Counted from the stretch's first letter, positions 18,314-27,781 are shown. The stretch: 37,585 bases of DNA from Bacteroidota bacterium (GCA_963169635.1 CAUJDL010000080.1:1-37585), one strand, 5' to 3'. The notes: generated by a model from the letters alone, not told the origin. Made by a program: numbers and translations.

Positions 18314-19174
18314 ATGAAAGGTATAATTTTAGCAGGAGGTAGTGGTACAAGACTTTACCCAATTACAAAAGGTATTAGTAAGCAATTAATGCCTATTTAC
18401 GATAAGCCAATGATTTATTATCCTTTATCTGTTTTAATGTTAGCAGGAATAAAAGATATATTAATTATTACCACACCAGAAGATGCTGCACAATTTCAAA
18501 AACTTTTAGGAGATGGAAATGAAATAGGTTGTAATTTTTCTTATGCAGTACAAGCAGTACCAAATGGTTTAGCACAAGCATTTGTAATAGGAGAGCAGTT
18601 TATAGGTAATGATAAAGTAGCATTAGTGTTAGGCGATAATATTTTTTATGGTGCAGGATTTAGTAAGTTAGTACAATCATTTAATGATGTTACAGGTGCT
18701 GCAGTTTTTGCTTATGAAGTACAAGACCCTGAACGCTATGGTGTAGTTGAGTTTGATAAAGATTTCAAAGCAATATCTATTGAAGAAAAGCCAAAGCAAC
18801 CAAAATCTAATTATGCAGTACCGGGTTTATATTTTTATGATAATAGTGTAGTAGCTATTGCAAAAAATATTGCACCAAGTGCCAGAGGCGAATATGAAAT
18901 AACTGATGTAAATAAAGTTTATTTAGAAAATGGAACTTTACAAGTAGGAGTGATGAGTAGAGGAACAGCATGGTTAGATACAGGTACATTTGATTCTTTA
19001 AGTGATGCTTCAGAATTTGTAAGAGTAATAGAAAAACGTCAGAGTCAGAAGATAGGTTGTATAGAAGAAATTGCTTATCGTATGGGCTTCATCAATCATC
19101 AGCAGTTATTATTATTAGCAGATAAATATGCCAAAAGTGGCTATGGCGAATATTTAAAACAAGTAAAAAAATAA
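18314..19174 (+). CDS. rfbA: Glucose-1-phosphate thymidylyltransferase
   Basis: A 286-residue RmlA enzyme forming dTDP-glucose from glucose-1-phosphate and dTTP. It has [20 protein letters not shown] at the N-terminus, [30 protein letters not shown] for metal and sugar binding, and the specific sequence [20 protein letters not shown]. Length matches the family. It is the last gene of the polysaccharide locus and is followed after 6 bp by a strong terminator. Confidence 0.97.
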   Translation: MKGIILAGGSGTRLYPITKGISKQLMPIYDKPMIYYPLSVLMLAGIKDILIITTPEDAAQFQKLLGDGNEIGCNFSYAVQAVPNGLAQAFVIGEQFIGNDKVALVLGDNIFYGAGFSKLVQSFNDVTGAAVFAYEVQDPERYGVVEFDKDFKAISIEEKPKQPKSNYAVPGLYFYDNSVVAIAKNIAPSARGEYEITDVNKVYLENGTLQVGVMSRGTAWLDTGTFDSLSDASEFVRVIEKRQSQKIGCIEEIAYRMGFINHQQLLLLADKYAKSGYGEYLKQVKK

Positions 19175-19180
19175 AATTTC

Positions 19181-19204
19181 AAAACCGCCTTATGGCGGTT
19201 TTTT
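19181..19204 (+). terminator. Rho-independent terminator after rfbA
   Basis: A perfect 8-bp stem, AAACCGCC pairing with GGCGGTTT, around a TTAT loop, followed by a T-run. It lies just after the rfbA stop codon and closes the polysaccharide transcript. Confidence 0.9.
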
Positions 19205-19228
19205 AGTTTATATTCTACACTGGTTTAC

Positions 19229-19501
19229 GTTCTTCGAAGCTTTTAGCTTCGTAAGTATATAATTTTTCAAAGCTTTCAGCTTTATAATTAAACTTTATCA
19301 TTCTATAGATAACTGCTTTTCTGCGAAACTGAAAGTTTCGCAGAACGATTATTATAAGTTCTTCGAAGCTTTTAGCTTCGTAAGTTTATAAATCTTCAAA
19401 GCTTTCAGCTTTGTAATTAAACTTTATCATTCTATAGATAACTGCTTTTCTACGAAACTTTCAGTTTCGTAGGTATTTTATTTTTCAAAGCTTTCAGCTT
19501 T
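19229..19501. repeat. Tandem 129-bp repeat with a family of small hairpins
   Basis: Two tandem copies with a 129-bp period begin at 19229 and 19358, plus a partial third ending at 19501. Seven hairpins are visible: CGAAGC-TTTTA-GCTTCG (19235-19251 and 19364-19380); AAAGC-TTTCA-GCTTT (19269-19283, 19398-19412, 19487-19501); and two 10-bp stems at 19321-19343 (CTGCGAAACT with AGTTTCGCAG) and 19450-19472 (CTACGAAACT with AGTTTCGTAG). The last two differ by one compensated base pair and by a loop that is reverse complemented (GAA versus TTC). This fills the 417-bp gap between rfbA and kbl; no ORF or promoter is evident in it. It resembles REP-like elements, but no matching transposase is in the window. 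Confidence 0.88.
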
Positions 19502-19591
19502 ACATTCATCCATTTTAACTTCACAAGTTTTATTAACTAATACAGTTTAGCTGTTTTAATTTATCTTTACAACTTAAAATAAGTATATAAA

Positions 19592-20782
19592 ATGAATACA
19601 AATTTTGTAACAAGAATACAAGCCGAATTAGCAGAAATTAGTGCTGCAGGTTTATTTAAAAATGAAAGAATTATTACCAGTGAGCAAGGTGCAGAAATTG
19701 TAGTTAATGGAAAAACAGTATTAAATTTTTGTGCAAATAATTATTTAGGTTTATCCTCTCATCCAAAAGTGATAGAAGCTGCACATAAAGCAATAGATAG
19801 TCATGGTTATGGTATGAGTAGTGTTCGTTTTATTTGTGGTACACAAGATATTCATAAAACTTTAGAGCAAAAGATTGCCAAATTTTTAGGTACAGAAGAT
19901 ACAATTTTATATGCAGCAGCATTTGATGCAAATGGTGGAGTTTTTGAACCATTATTTAATGAGCAAGATGCTATAATAAGTGATGCACTAAATCATGCAA
20001 GTATTATTGATGGTGTTCGTTTATGTAAGGCACAGCGTTATAGATATGAGCATAATAATATGGATGATTTAGAAAGTAAATTAAAAGAAACACAAAATTT
20101 AAGAAGCAGAATTATTGTTACAGATGGTAGTTTTAGTATGGATGGAACTATTGCACAATTAGATAAAATTTGCGACTTAGCAGATAAGTATGATGCAATT
20201 GTAATGATTGATGAATGTCATTCTTCTGGCTTTCTAGGAAAAACAGGAAGAGGTACACATGAGTATAGAAATGTGATGGGCAGAATAGATATTATTACAG
20301 GCACATTAGGCAAAGCATTAGGTGGTGCAAGTGGTGGTTTTACAAGTGGTAAAAAAGAAGTGATAGAAATGTTGCGTCAGCGTTCTCGTCCTTATTTATT
20401 TTCAAATACAGTAGCACCAAGTATTGTAGGTGCAAGTATTGCTGTTTTTGATATGCTTACAGAAACTACTACATTAAGAGATAAGTTAGAGTTTAATACA
20501 AAATATTTTAGAACAAAAATGACAGAAGCAGGTTTTGATATTAAACAAGGAGATCATCCTATTGTTCCAATAATGTTATACGATGCTGTAGTTGCACAAA
20601 ACTTTGCAGCAAAATTATTAGAAGAAGGAATTTATGTAATAGGTTTCTTTTTTCCTGTAGTAGCAAAAGGATTAGCTCGTATTCGTGTACAATTAAGTGC
20701 AGCACATGAGCAACATCATTTAGATAAAGCTATTGCTGCTTTTACTAAAGTTGGTAAAGAATTAAATGTGCTAAAAGCATAA
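19592..20782 (+). CDS. kbl: Glycine C-acetyltransferase (2-amino-3-ketobutyrate CoA ligase)
   Basis: A 396-residue PLP enzyme of the alpha-oxoamine synthase family, cleaving 2-amino-3-ketobutyrate to glycine and acetyl-CoA in threonine breakdown. It has NFCANNYLGLSSHP near residues 46-59, SSVRFICGTQDIHKTLE, the PLP-contacting DECHSSGFLG, and the Schiff-base lysine K241 in GTLGKALGGASGG. Length equals that of E. coli Kbl. The threonine dehydrogenase partner is not adjacent. A related 8-amino-7-oxononanoate synthase is less likely given the Kbl-specific N-terminus and length. Confidence 0.93.
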   Translation: MNTNFVTRIQAELAEISAAGLFKNERIITSEQGAEIVVNGKTVLNFCANNYLGLSSHPKVIEAAHKAIDSHGYGMSSVRFICGTQDIHKTLEQKIAKFLGTEDTILYAAAFDANGGVFEPLFNEQDAIISDALNHASIIDGVRLCKAQRYRYEHNNMDDLESKLKETQNLRSRIIVTDGSFSMDGTIAQLDKICDLADKYDAIVMIDECHSSGFLGKTGRGTHEYRNVMGRIDIITGTLGKALGGASGGFTSGKKEVIEMLRQRSRPYLFSNTVAPSIVGASIAVFDMLTETTTLRDKLEFNTKYFRTKMTEAGFDIKQGDHPIVPIMLYDAVVAQNFAAKLLEEGIYVIGFFFPVVAKGLARIRVQLSAAHEQHHLDKAIAAFTKVGKELNVLKA

Positions 20783-20860
20783 AAAATTGAACATCTTATT
20801 TTTCAAAAATCTTTACTAGTAGAAATAATATATTTTCGCCAACTAAATTGTAAGTTTATC

Positions 20861-21670
20861 ATGTATAAATATTTTATAACAGTATTATTTTTTTCTTATT
20901 TATTAATGGCTTGTTCTCCTAACAATGTAACAGAAGATAAAAGCCTTAAAAAATATTTTGATGAAAATAATGTAACAGGAACATTTGCTGTTTTTGATAA
21001 TGGTCAAGGAAATTTTACTATTTATAATCTTAACAGATATAAAGATTCTGCTTATTTACCTGCATCTACTTTTAAGATTGTTAATTCATTAATAGGTTTA
21101 CAAACAGGCGATATTATTAATGAAAAAATGATCATTAAATGGGATGGTATAAAAAGAGCAAATGAAAATTGGAACAAAGATTTAACTATGGAAGAAGCTT
21201 TTAAAGTTTCTGCTGTTCCATATTATCAAGAAGTAGCTAAAAGAATAGGAAAAGATACCATGCAAATTTGGTTAGATAGTATTGGTTATGGTACTAAAAA
21301 AATTAATACTACTATTGATAGTTTTTGGTTAGATAATTCTTTAAAAATTACTGCAGATGAGCAATTAGGTTTAATTAAAAAACTTTATTTTAATCAGCTT
21401 CCTTTTAGTAAAACTACTCAGGAAATTGTAAAAAGAGTAATGATACAAGATCAAAATACTAACTATACATTAGCTTATAAAACAGGTTTGGGTATTACAG
21501 AAAATGGCCAACAACTTGCTTGGGTTGTTGGATGGATTGAAGAAAATAGACATCCTCACCTTTTTGTTTTAAACTTAGAAGCTAATCAGCAAGTAGATAT
21601 TATTACAGCAAGAAAAAAAATATTAATGGACATCTTGCAACATTTAGGTTATTTAGAAGGAAAAAAATAA
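20861..21670 (+). CDS. Class D (OXA-type) beta-lactamase lipoprotein
   Basis: A 269-residue serine beta-lactamase. A lipobox ends at C18 (LLMAC), suggesting a lipid-anchored protein. Class D motifs are present: S69-T-F-K72 with the lysine that becomes carboxylated, S117-A-V119, FWLDNSL near 155-161, and K207-T-G209. The usual Y-G-N triad reads Y143-G-T145. Length is typical. The flanks are housekeeping genes with no mobile-element marks, so this looks like a resident chromosomal gene. Substrate range is not readable. A BlaR-type sensor domain is an alternative for the fold, but there is no membrane/peptidase part. Confidence 0.88.
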   Translation: MYKYFITVLFFSYLLMACSPNNVTEDKSLKKYFDENNVTGTFAVFDNGQGNFTIYNLNRYKDSAYLPASTFKIVNSLIGLQTGDIINEKMIIKWDGIKRANENWNKDLTMEEAFKVSAVPYYQEVAKRIGKDTMQIWLDSIGYGTKKINTTIDSFWLDNSLKITADEQLGLIKKLYFNQLPFSKTTQEIVKRVMIQDQNTNYTLAYKTGLGITENGQQLAWVVGWIEENRHPHLFVLNLEANQQVDIITARKKILMDILQHLGYLEGKK

Positions 21671-21705
21671 TTCTTTACATCTGTTTATTTAATAATTAAT
21701 TTAAG

Positions 21706-22581
21706 TTGAACAAGTATTTGCAAGGATTTCTTAGTAGAAGAAAAAAAGGTAAAATAGATGAATCTGAAATGACATTTATTGATCATTTAGAAGAGTTACG
21801 TTCTCATATTATCAGAAGTATTTTAGCTATTTTAATTTTAGCAGTTATTATTTTTATTTATAGAGATTGGTTTTTTGATAAAATAATTACAGGCCCCATT
21901 AACCCAGATTTTATTAGTTATAAAGCACTTTGTAATTTTAGTCATTGGTTAGGTATTGGCGATGCATTATGTATGCCACCTGTAGAAGTACAAATGCAAA
22001 CTACCACTTTTGGAGGTCAGTTTATAAGTAGTATTACAATTGCATTTGTAGGTGGGTTTTTAATTGCATTTCCTTATATATTTTGGGAGTTTTGGCGATT
22101 TATAAAACCAGCATTACAAGAGAGAGAAGTTAAAAATACAAGGTTTGCAATTTTTTGGGTTTCATTTTTCTTTTTTCTAGGAGCAGCTTTTGGATATTTT
22201 TTATTAGGTCCATTTACATTTAATTTTTTAGCAGGCTTTCAATTAGGTACAGAGCATCTTTTAGTTACCAGACCTACACTTACAGATTATATAGATAATT
22301 TAGTAAACTTAATTTTAGGTTGTGGTATTGCTTTTGAATTACCAGTTTTAACTTATGTATTAACCAGAATTGGTATTATTACTCCTAACTTTTTAAAGAG
22401 AACAAGAAAATATGCAATTGTTATTATTTTAGTTGCAGCAGCAATTATTACACCTAGCCCAGATTGGATGAGCCAAATGTTAGTTTTTATTCCATTACTT
22501 TTATTATATGAAATAAGTATTGTAATTGCTACAAAAGTTTATAAGGAAGAAAAGAAAAAAGAGTTAGAAGAGTGGAGTTAA
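21706..22581 (+). CDS. tatC: Twin-arginine translocase subunit TatC
   Basis: A 291-residue inner-membrane protein with six hydrophobic helices. The family signature MTFIDHLEELRSHI lies at residues 22-35, and the segment FWEFWRFIKPALQEREVK contains the conserved glutamate region. A long periplasmic insert between helices 1 and 2 (about residues 55-100) is usual in Bacteroidota. The start is a TTG at 21706, giving a basic N-terminal extension; the ATG at residue 22 is the alternative but would begin exactly at the signature. TatA is not nearby. Confidence 0.93.
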   Translation: MNKYLQGFLSRRKKGKIDESEMTFIDHLEELRSHIIRSILAILILAVIIFIYRDWFFDKIITGPINPDFISYKALCNFSHWLGIGDALCMPPVEVQMQTTTFGGQFISSITIAFVGGFLIAFPYIFWEFWRFIKPALQEREVKNTRFAIFWVSFFFFLGAAFGYFLLGPFTFNFLAGFQLGTEHLLVTRPTLTDYIDNLVNLILGCGIAFELPVLTYVLTRIGIITPNFLKRTRKYAIVIILVAAAIITPSPDWMSQMLVFIPLLLLYEISIVIATKVYKEEKKKELEEWS

Positions 22582-22599
22582 AATTTAAATTTTATTATC

Positions 22600-23055
22600 A
22601 TGGAAAAAAAATTTGATACTACAAAGCCAATTGCTATAGGCTGCGATCATGCAGGTGTAGCATATAAAGATGCACTAAAAATATATTTAGAACAAAAGGG
22701 TTTTACTGTAAAAGATTTTGGTACACATTCTATAGATTCTGTAGATTATCCAGATTATGCACATGCTGTTGCTAATAGTGTAGAAACTGGCGAAACATCT
22801 TTTGGCATTTTATTTTGTGGTAGTGCTAATGGTGTTTGTATTACTGCAAATAAACATCAAGGTATAAGAGCAGGTTTAGCATGGAATAATGATGTAGCAA
22901 AACTGATAAGAAAACATAATAATGCCAATATAATTTGTATGCCTGCAAGATTTATTGCTTTAGCACTTGTATTTGAAATGACAGATAATTTTATAGCAAC
23001 TGAATTTGAAGGAGGAAGACACGAAAACAGAGTTAATAAAATTGCTTGTCATTAA
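22600..23055 (+). CDS. rpiB: Ribose-5-phosphate isomerase B
   Basis: A 151-residue RpiB/LacAB-family sugar-phosphate isomerase, interconverting ribose-5-phosphate and ribulose-5-phosphate. It shows IGCDHAGVAYKD near 13-24, DSVDYPDYAHAVA, FGILFCGSANGVCITANK with the active-site cysteine, HQGIRAGLAW, and HNNANIICMPARF. Length is normal. It starts 18 bp after tatC and is probably co-transcribed with it. Confidence 0.94.
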   Translation: MEKKFDTTKPIAIGCDHAGVAYKDALKIYLEQKGFTVKDFGTHSIDSVDYPDYAHAVANSVETGETSFGILFCGSANGVCITANKHQGIRAGLAWNNDVAKLIRKHNNANIICMPARFIALALVFEMTDNFIATEFEGGRHENRVNKIACH

Positions 23056-23177
23056 AACAACTTTCTCTATTACACTTTCTAATTATTAATTGAAAAATTA
23101 TAGTAAATATCTTTTCATTTTAATGATTTTGCATTAATATTACACCAATCTTTTCACCCCATAAAAGATAGAACCTT

Positions 23178-24971
23178 ATGCAAAAATATCCTGACTTTAG
23201 ATTATTTGATGTGATAGAACATCAGTTAAATAAGTTTCCTAAGAGTGATATGTTAAGTGCTAAAGAAAATGGTGTGTGGGAGCATTATAGTACATCAACA
23301 GTTGCAGATATTGTCAATAAATTTTCAGCAGGTCTTTTAAAGTTAGGTGTACAGCATAATGACTTTACAGCAGAAGGTAGCGATAAAATTGCAATCATAA
23401 GCAATAACAGACCTGAGTGGGTTTTTACAGATTTTGCAGTACAACAAATTGGTGCAATTTTAGTTCCTGTTTATCCTACAACAAATCCTATTGAGTTAGA
23501 ATTTATTTTAAACGATGCACAAGTAAAATACATTTTTGCCAGCGATACAGAATTATACAATAAAGCAAAATATGCAGCTAAAAATGTAGCTTCTGTAAAA
23601 AATATATATTCTTTTAATGAAGTAGAAGGTGCAGAAAATTTTTCCAATGTTTTAGCATTAGCCGATGAAGAATCTTTAGCTAAAGTAGCATCTATCAAAA
23701 AAACAATTTCTAATAAACATACTGCAACAATTATTTATACATCTGGTACTACAGGTACACCAAAAGGTGTAGTATTATCACATGAAAATATTGTAAGCTG
23801 TGTTTACTTTTCTAAAAATAGTTTTCCTTTTGAAGATGCACCTCAATATAAAGTACTAAGCTTTTTACCACTCAATCACATTTTTGAAAAGTGTGCTACC
23901 TACATTTATTTATTTAGTGCTATTAGTATTTATTATGCTGAAAGCATTGAATCTATTGGCGAAAATTTAAAAGAAGTACAACCAGATGGTTTTACAACTG
24001 TACCAAGATTATTAGAAAAAGTGTACGAAAAAATTATTGCTAAAGGCAATGAATTAACAGGTATTAAAAGAAAATTGTTTTTTTGGAGTGTAAAGCTTGC
24101 CACTAAATACGATAATTTAAAAAGTGGTGGTTTCTTATATAATTTTCAATTAGCTATTGCAAGAAAATTAGTTTTTAGTAAATGGAGAGAAGCATTAGGA
24201 GGTAATGTAAAATTTATCATTACAGGTGGTGCTGCTTGTCAAGAAAATTTGCTAAGAGTTTTTAATGGTGCTGGTGTTCCTGTTTATGAAGGTTATGGAC
24301 CAACAGAAAATAGTCCTGTAATTTCTGTAAACAGAAAATCTGCAAGAGGCTCTATGTATGGCACTGTAGGACCTGTATTAGATGGTTTAGAAGTTAAGAT
24401 TGCAGAAGATGGAGAAATTTTAGTGAAAGGACCAACTGTAATGCAAGGCTATTATAAAAGACCAGATTTAACAGCAGAAGTTTTAAAAGATGGTTGGTTA
24501 TATACAGGCGATATTGGTGTTTGGGTTGATAACAAATATTTAAAAATTACCGACAGAAAAAAAGAATTATTTAAAACAAGTGGTGGCAAATATGTAGCTC
24601 CACAACCTATTGAAAATAAATTTAAAGAAAGCCGTTTTATAGAGCAAGTAATTGTAGTAGGCTCTGAGAAAAAATTTGTTGGTGCATTAATTGTTCCTTC
24701 ATTCTTGGCTTTAAAAGATTGGATGATTAGCAATAATATTACTTTTACAACTAATGAAGAGGCTATTGTAAATCCTCAGGTTTTAAGTATGTATCAAAAA
24801 ACGATAGAAGAGTACAACCAATTTTTTAATCATGTAGAGCAAGTGAAAAAATTTGAATTATTAGCCAAAGAATGGAGTATAGAAACAGGAGAAATGACCC
24901 CTAAAATGAGTTTAAAAAGAAAAATTATTTTAGAAAAATATAAAGATGCTATTAACAGAATTTATGCTTAA
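23178..24971 (+). CDS. Long-chain fatty acid-CoA ligase (AMP-forming)
   Basis: A 597-residue ANL-superfamily enzyme activating fatty acids to acyl-CoA. The AMP-binding motif TSGTTGTPKG is at 188-197, followed by VVLSHENI; later motifs are YEGYGPTENSPVISVN, GWLYTGDIGVW and KITDRKKELFKTSGGKYVAPQPIE. Length and the linker motif match bacterial FadD15/long-chain synthetases. A 122-bp gap before it holds no clear promoter box. It is followed by a terminator. Confidence 0.94.
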   Translation: MQKYPDFRLFDVIEHQLNKFPKSDMLSAKENGVWEHYSTSTVADIVNKFSAGLLKLGVQHNDFTAEGSDKIAIISNNRPEWVFTDFAVQQIGAILVPVYPTTNPIELEFILNDAQVKYIFASDTELYNKAKYAAKNVASVKNIYSFNEVEGAENFSNVLALADEESLAKVASIKKTISNKHTATIIYTSGTTGTPKGVVLSHENIVSCVYFSKNSFPFEDAPQYKVLSFLPLNHIFEKCATYIYLFSAISIYYAESIESIGENLKEVQPDGFTTVPRLLEKVYEKIIAKGNELTGIKRKLFFWSVKLATKYDNLKSGGFLYNFQLAIARKLVFSKWREALGGNVKFIITGGAACQENLLRVFNGAGVPVYEGYGPTENSPVISVNRKSARGSMYGTVGPVLDGLEVKIAEDGEILVKGPTVMQGYYKRPDLTAEVLKDGWLYTGDIGVWVDNKYLKITDRKKELFKTSGGKYVAPQPIENKFKESRFIEQVIVVGSEKKFVGALIVPSFLALKDWMISNNITFTTNEEAIVNPQVLSMYQKTIEEYNQFFNHVEQVKKFELLAKEWSIETGEMTPKMSLKRKIILEKYKDAINRIYA

Positions 24972-25000
24972 ATAATTTTGTTTAAAGAAATGTAAAACTG

Positions 25001-25035
25001 AATCTGGCAGCCTATAAAACTGTCAGATTTTTTTT
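25001..25035 (+). terminator. Rho-independent terminator after the acyl-CoA synthetase gene
   Basis: AATCTGGCAG (25001-25010) pairs with CTGTCAGATT (25020-25029), one position as a G-T wobble, around a 9-nt loop, followed by a run of T. Confidence 0.82.
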
Positions 25036-25043
25036 ATGTGCAT

Positions 25044-25076
25044 TTGAATTAGCTTTAACTTTAATGCTTAAATTTA
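25044..25076 (+). promoter_or_regulatory. Possible promoter of the AIM24-like gene
   Basis: TTG at 25044-25046 and TAAATTTA at 25069-25076 (one mismatch from TAnnTTTG) are separated by 22 bp. If real, transcription would begin around 25080, which supports the ATG at 25088 over the in-frame ATG at 25064. Confidence 0.35.
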
Positions 25077-25087
25077 AAAATTATAAC

Positions 25088-25885
25088 ATGAGAAGTAATC
25101 ATGAAATAGACTACAGAATTTTTGGCGAGGAAATGCAATATGTAGAAGTAGAATTAGACCCTAACGAAACTGCTATTGCAGAACCTGGTGCTTTTATGAT
25201 GATGGATGATGGCATTCAAATGCAAACATTATTTGGCGATGGAAGTACACAACAAAACAATAGTTTATTAGGAAAATTATTTAATGCTGGAAAAAGAGTT
25301 TTAGTTGGCGAAAGTTTATTTATGACTGCATTTACCAATGTATCTAACAATAAAAAACATGTAAGTTTTGCATCGCCATATCCTGGAAAAATTATTATGT
25401 TAGATTTATTAAGATTAAACGGAAAAATAATTTGTCAAAAAGATGCTTTTTTGTGTGCTGCAAAAGGGGTAAGTATTGGTATAGAGTTTCAACGAAAATT
25501 AGGTACAGGATTATTTGGTGGCGAAGGTTTTATTATGGAAAAATTAGAAGGCGATGGATTTGCATTTTTACATGCTAGTGGTTATGTACAAGAAAGAGAA
25601 TTGCAACCTGGCGAATTATTAAAAGTAGATACAGGCTGTATTGTTGGTTTTACTGCATCTGTAGATTATGATATACAATTTGTAGGTGGTATAAAAAATA
25701 CTCTTTTTGGTGGCGAAGGTTTATTTTTTGCAACATTAAGAGGTCCTGGAAAAGTTTGGATTCAAAGCTTACCTGTTAGTCGTTTAGCAGGACGAATTTT
25801 AGCTTATGGTACTTATAAAAGAAAAGAAGAAGGTAGCATATTAGGTGGTATTGGTAATATTTTAGATGGCGATGGTTGGAAATAA
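25088..25885 (+). CDS. AIM24 / TIGR00266 family protein
   Basis: A 265-residue beta-rich protein of the AIM24 family, of unknown biochemical role. It shows a repeated double-psi-like organisation with glycine-rich hairpins, for example VELDPNETAIAEPGAFMMMD near the N-terminus and GGIKNTLFGGEGLFFATLRG near the C-terminus; the latter segment is typical of TIGR00266. The ATG at 25088 gives MRSNHEIDYRIFGEEMQYVE, matching the usual start; an in-frame ATG at 25064 adds 8 residues and overlaps a possible promoter box. No signal peptide is present. It lies 35 bp before corA. Confidence 0.88.
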   Translation: MRSNHEIDYRIFGEEMQYVEVELDPNETAIAEPGAFMMMDDGIQMQTLFGDGSTQQNNSLLGKLFNAGKRVLVGESLFMTAFTNVSNNKKHVSFASPYPGKIIMLDLLRLNGKIICQKDAFLCAAKGVSIGIEFQRKLGTGLFGGEGFIMEKLEGDGFAFLHASGYVQERELQPGELLKVDTGCIVGFTASVDYDIQFVGGIKNTLFGGEGLFFATLRGPGKVWIQSLPVSRLAGRILAYGTYKRKEEGSILGGIGNILDGDGWK

Positions 25886-25920
25886 TTTTTTGAAAACATT
25901 TGTTGGTTAAACTTGCAATT

Positions 25921-27027
25921 ATGACAATACAAAAAAATAAGTACTTAAAATATTTCAACTTATTTTCTTTATTTGATACAAAAAGAACCCGTGATATTTT
26001 TCAAGTAAATCCTACTGTACATACACAAAGAGAAGATGCTGTTGCAATAACTGTAGATGTTTATCAATATAATGGAGAGCATGTTTCTAATGCACGTTTT
26101 GATAATATTCAAGCATGTATTTCGCTGTTGAATAATAAAGAAGTAATTACTTGGATTAATATTGATGGCTTGCGTAAAAGCGATGTAGAAACAATTTGCT
26201 CTACATTTAATATTCACTCTTTAATTGTAGAAGATATTTTAAGTATTGGACAAAGACCAAAGTTTGATGAAATGGAAAATGTAATTTTCTGTTTATTAAA
26301 CATGCTATACTTTAATGATGTAACTAATGATGTAGAGCAAGAACAAATAAGTATTGTATTTGGCGAAAACTTTTTAATATCATTTCAAGAAGATCCTGCT
26401 CGTGATGTTTTTAATAATTTAAGAGATAGATTAAAACTAAACTCAAGTAAGTTAAGACATAATAAAGCTGATTATTTATGCTATGCTATGTTAGATATGA
26501 TTGTAGATCATTATTTTTTAGTGATGGAAAAATTGGGCGAAAGAATTGAAATATTAGAAGAGAAAATTATTAGAAACAGTAACAAAAGAACATTAGCAGA
26601 AATTAATGATTTAAGAAAAGAGCTTATTATTTTAAGAAGAAATATATCGCCTGTAAGAGATATTATTAATGGCTTAATAAGAAGTGATAGTGAGTTTTTA
26701 GAAGAAAGAACTACTAAATATTATAAAGATATTTACGACCATATTTTACAAGCAAATGAGTTTGTAGAAAACTATAGAGATATGATGATGAACTTGCAAG
26801 ATTTATATTTAAGCAATGTAAATCTTAGAATGAATGAAGTAATGAAAGTAATGGCTATTGTTACTTGTATTCTTGCACCTGCTACAGTTATTGGTGGAAT
26901 ATTTGGAATGAATTTCGAAATTATTCCTTTAGCACATCATCATTGGGGTTTTTATTTTACTGTAGCACTTATGTTTTTTATTCCTGTAGTTATGCTCATC
27001 ATATTTAAAAAAAGAGGTTGGTTTTAA
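25921..27027 (+). CDS. corA: CorA-family magnesium/cobalt transporter
   Basis: A 368-residue CorA protein. A large cytoplasmic N-terminal domain (about residues 1-300) is followed by two C-terminal membrane helices. The selectivity motif G-M-N is present in GGIFGMNFEIIP just after the first helix. The long stalk-helix segment with EILEEKIIRNSNKRTLAEIN is typical. The ATG at 25921 is chosen over an upstream TTG at 25900. It ends 10 bp from the convergent yggS-like gene, with no obvious terminator between them. Confidence 0.94.
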   Translation: MTIQKNKYLKYFNLFSLFDTKRTRDIFQVNPTVHTQREDAVAITVDVYQYNGEHVSNARFDNIQACISLLNNKEVITWINIDGLRKSDVETICSTFNIHSLIVEDILSIGQRPKFDEMENVIFCLLNMLYFNDVTNDVEQEQISIVFGENFLISFQEDPARDVFNNLRDRLKLNSSKLRHNKADYLCYAMLDMIVDHYFLVMEKLGERIEILEEKIIRNSNKRTLAEINDLRKELIILRRNISPVRDIINGLIRSDSEFLEERTTKYYKDIYDHILQANEFVENYRDMMMNLQDLYLSNVNLRMNEVMKVMAIVTCILAPATVIGGIFGMNFEIIPLAHHHWGFYFTVALMFFIPVVMLIIFKKRGWF

Positions 27028-27037
27028 TAACTAAATA

Positions 27038-27781
27038 TTATTTGTCTTTTGTTTCATCCCAATAATAACTATCTGCATAAATTCTTTTTCCAAATATTGC
27101 AGTACCTACTCTAATTATTGTAGCACCTTCTTCAATTGCAATTTCTACATCGCCACTCATACCCATTGAAAGTTCTTGCATTTGCACATTAGGAATTTTT
27201 TCTTGTATAATTGTTTGCTGTAAATTTTTAAGCATCTTAAAACAGATTCTTACTTTTGTTAATTCAGCACTAAATAATCCTATAGTCATCAAACCCTTTA
27301 TTTGTAAGGTTTCTAGCGTAGCAATTTGTTTTATTAATGCTATTGCATTCTCTGGAGCTACACCAAATTTACTTTCTTCTGCAGATGTATTTACTTGAAT
27401 AAGAATATCTATTTTTTGTTGTGTACTTAATAGTCTTTGATGCAATTTTTCTGCTAAAGAAAAACTATCTATTGTTTGAATACAATTAACATTGTACTTT
27501 AATAAATCTTTAATTTTATTAGATTGTAAATGCCCAATAAAATGCGATTGATGTGGTGTGTTTTTTAAAGCATCGTATTTAGCTTTTACTTCTTGTACTT
27601 TATTTTCGCCAATTAAGTTTAAGCCACTTTCAAATGCAATTTTTATTTTTTCTGGAGGTACAGTTTTAGTAGCTAATAATAATTTTACTTCATTAATATT
27701 TCTGTTAGCTTTTTTACAAGCATTAGCTATTCGTTGCTGAATTACTGCAATATTGTGTAATATATCTTCATTGTTTTGCAT
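27038..27781 (-). CDS. YggS-family PLP homeostasis protein (PLPBP)
   Basis: A 247-residue fold-type III PLP-binding protein without known catalysis, linked in other bacteria to PLP and amino-acid homeostasis. The PLP lysine is K39 in LLLATKTVPP. Other family motifs are GENKVQEVKAKY, HFIGHLQSNKIKDLL, IQVNTSAEESKFGV, LSMGMSGDVEIAIEEGATIIRVGTAIFG. Length is normal. It lies 18 bp downstream of hscA on the same strand and is probably co-transcribed with it. Confidence 0.94.
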   Translation of the reverse strand: MQNNEDILHNIAVIQQRIANACKKANRNINEVKLLLATKTVPPEKIKIAFESGLNLIGENKVQEVKAKYDALKNTPHQSHFIGHLQSNKIKDLLKYNVNCIQTIDSFSLAEKLHQRLLSTQQKIDILIQVNTSAEESKFGVAPENAIALIKQIATLETLQIKGLMTIGLFSAELTKVRICFKMLKNLQQTIIQEKIPNVQMQELSMGMSGDVEIAIEEGATIIRVGTAIFGKRIYADSYYWDETKDK

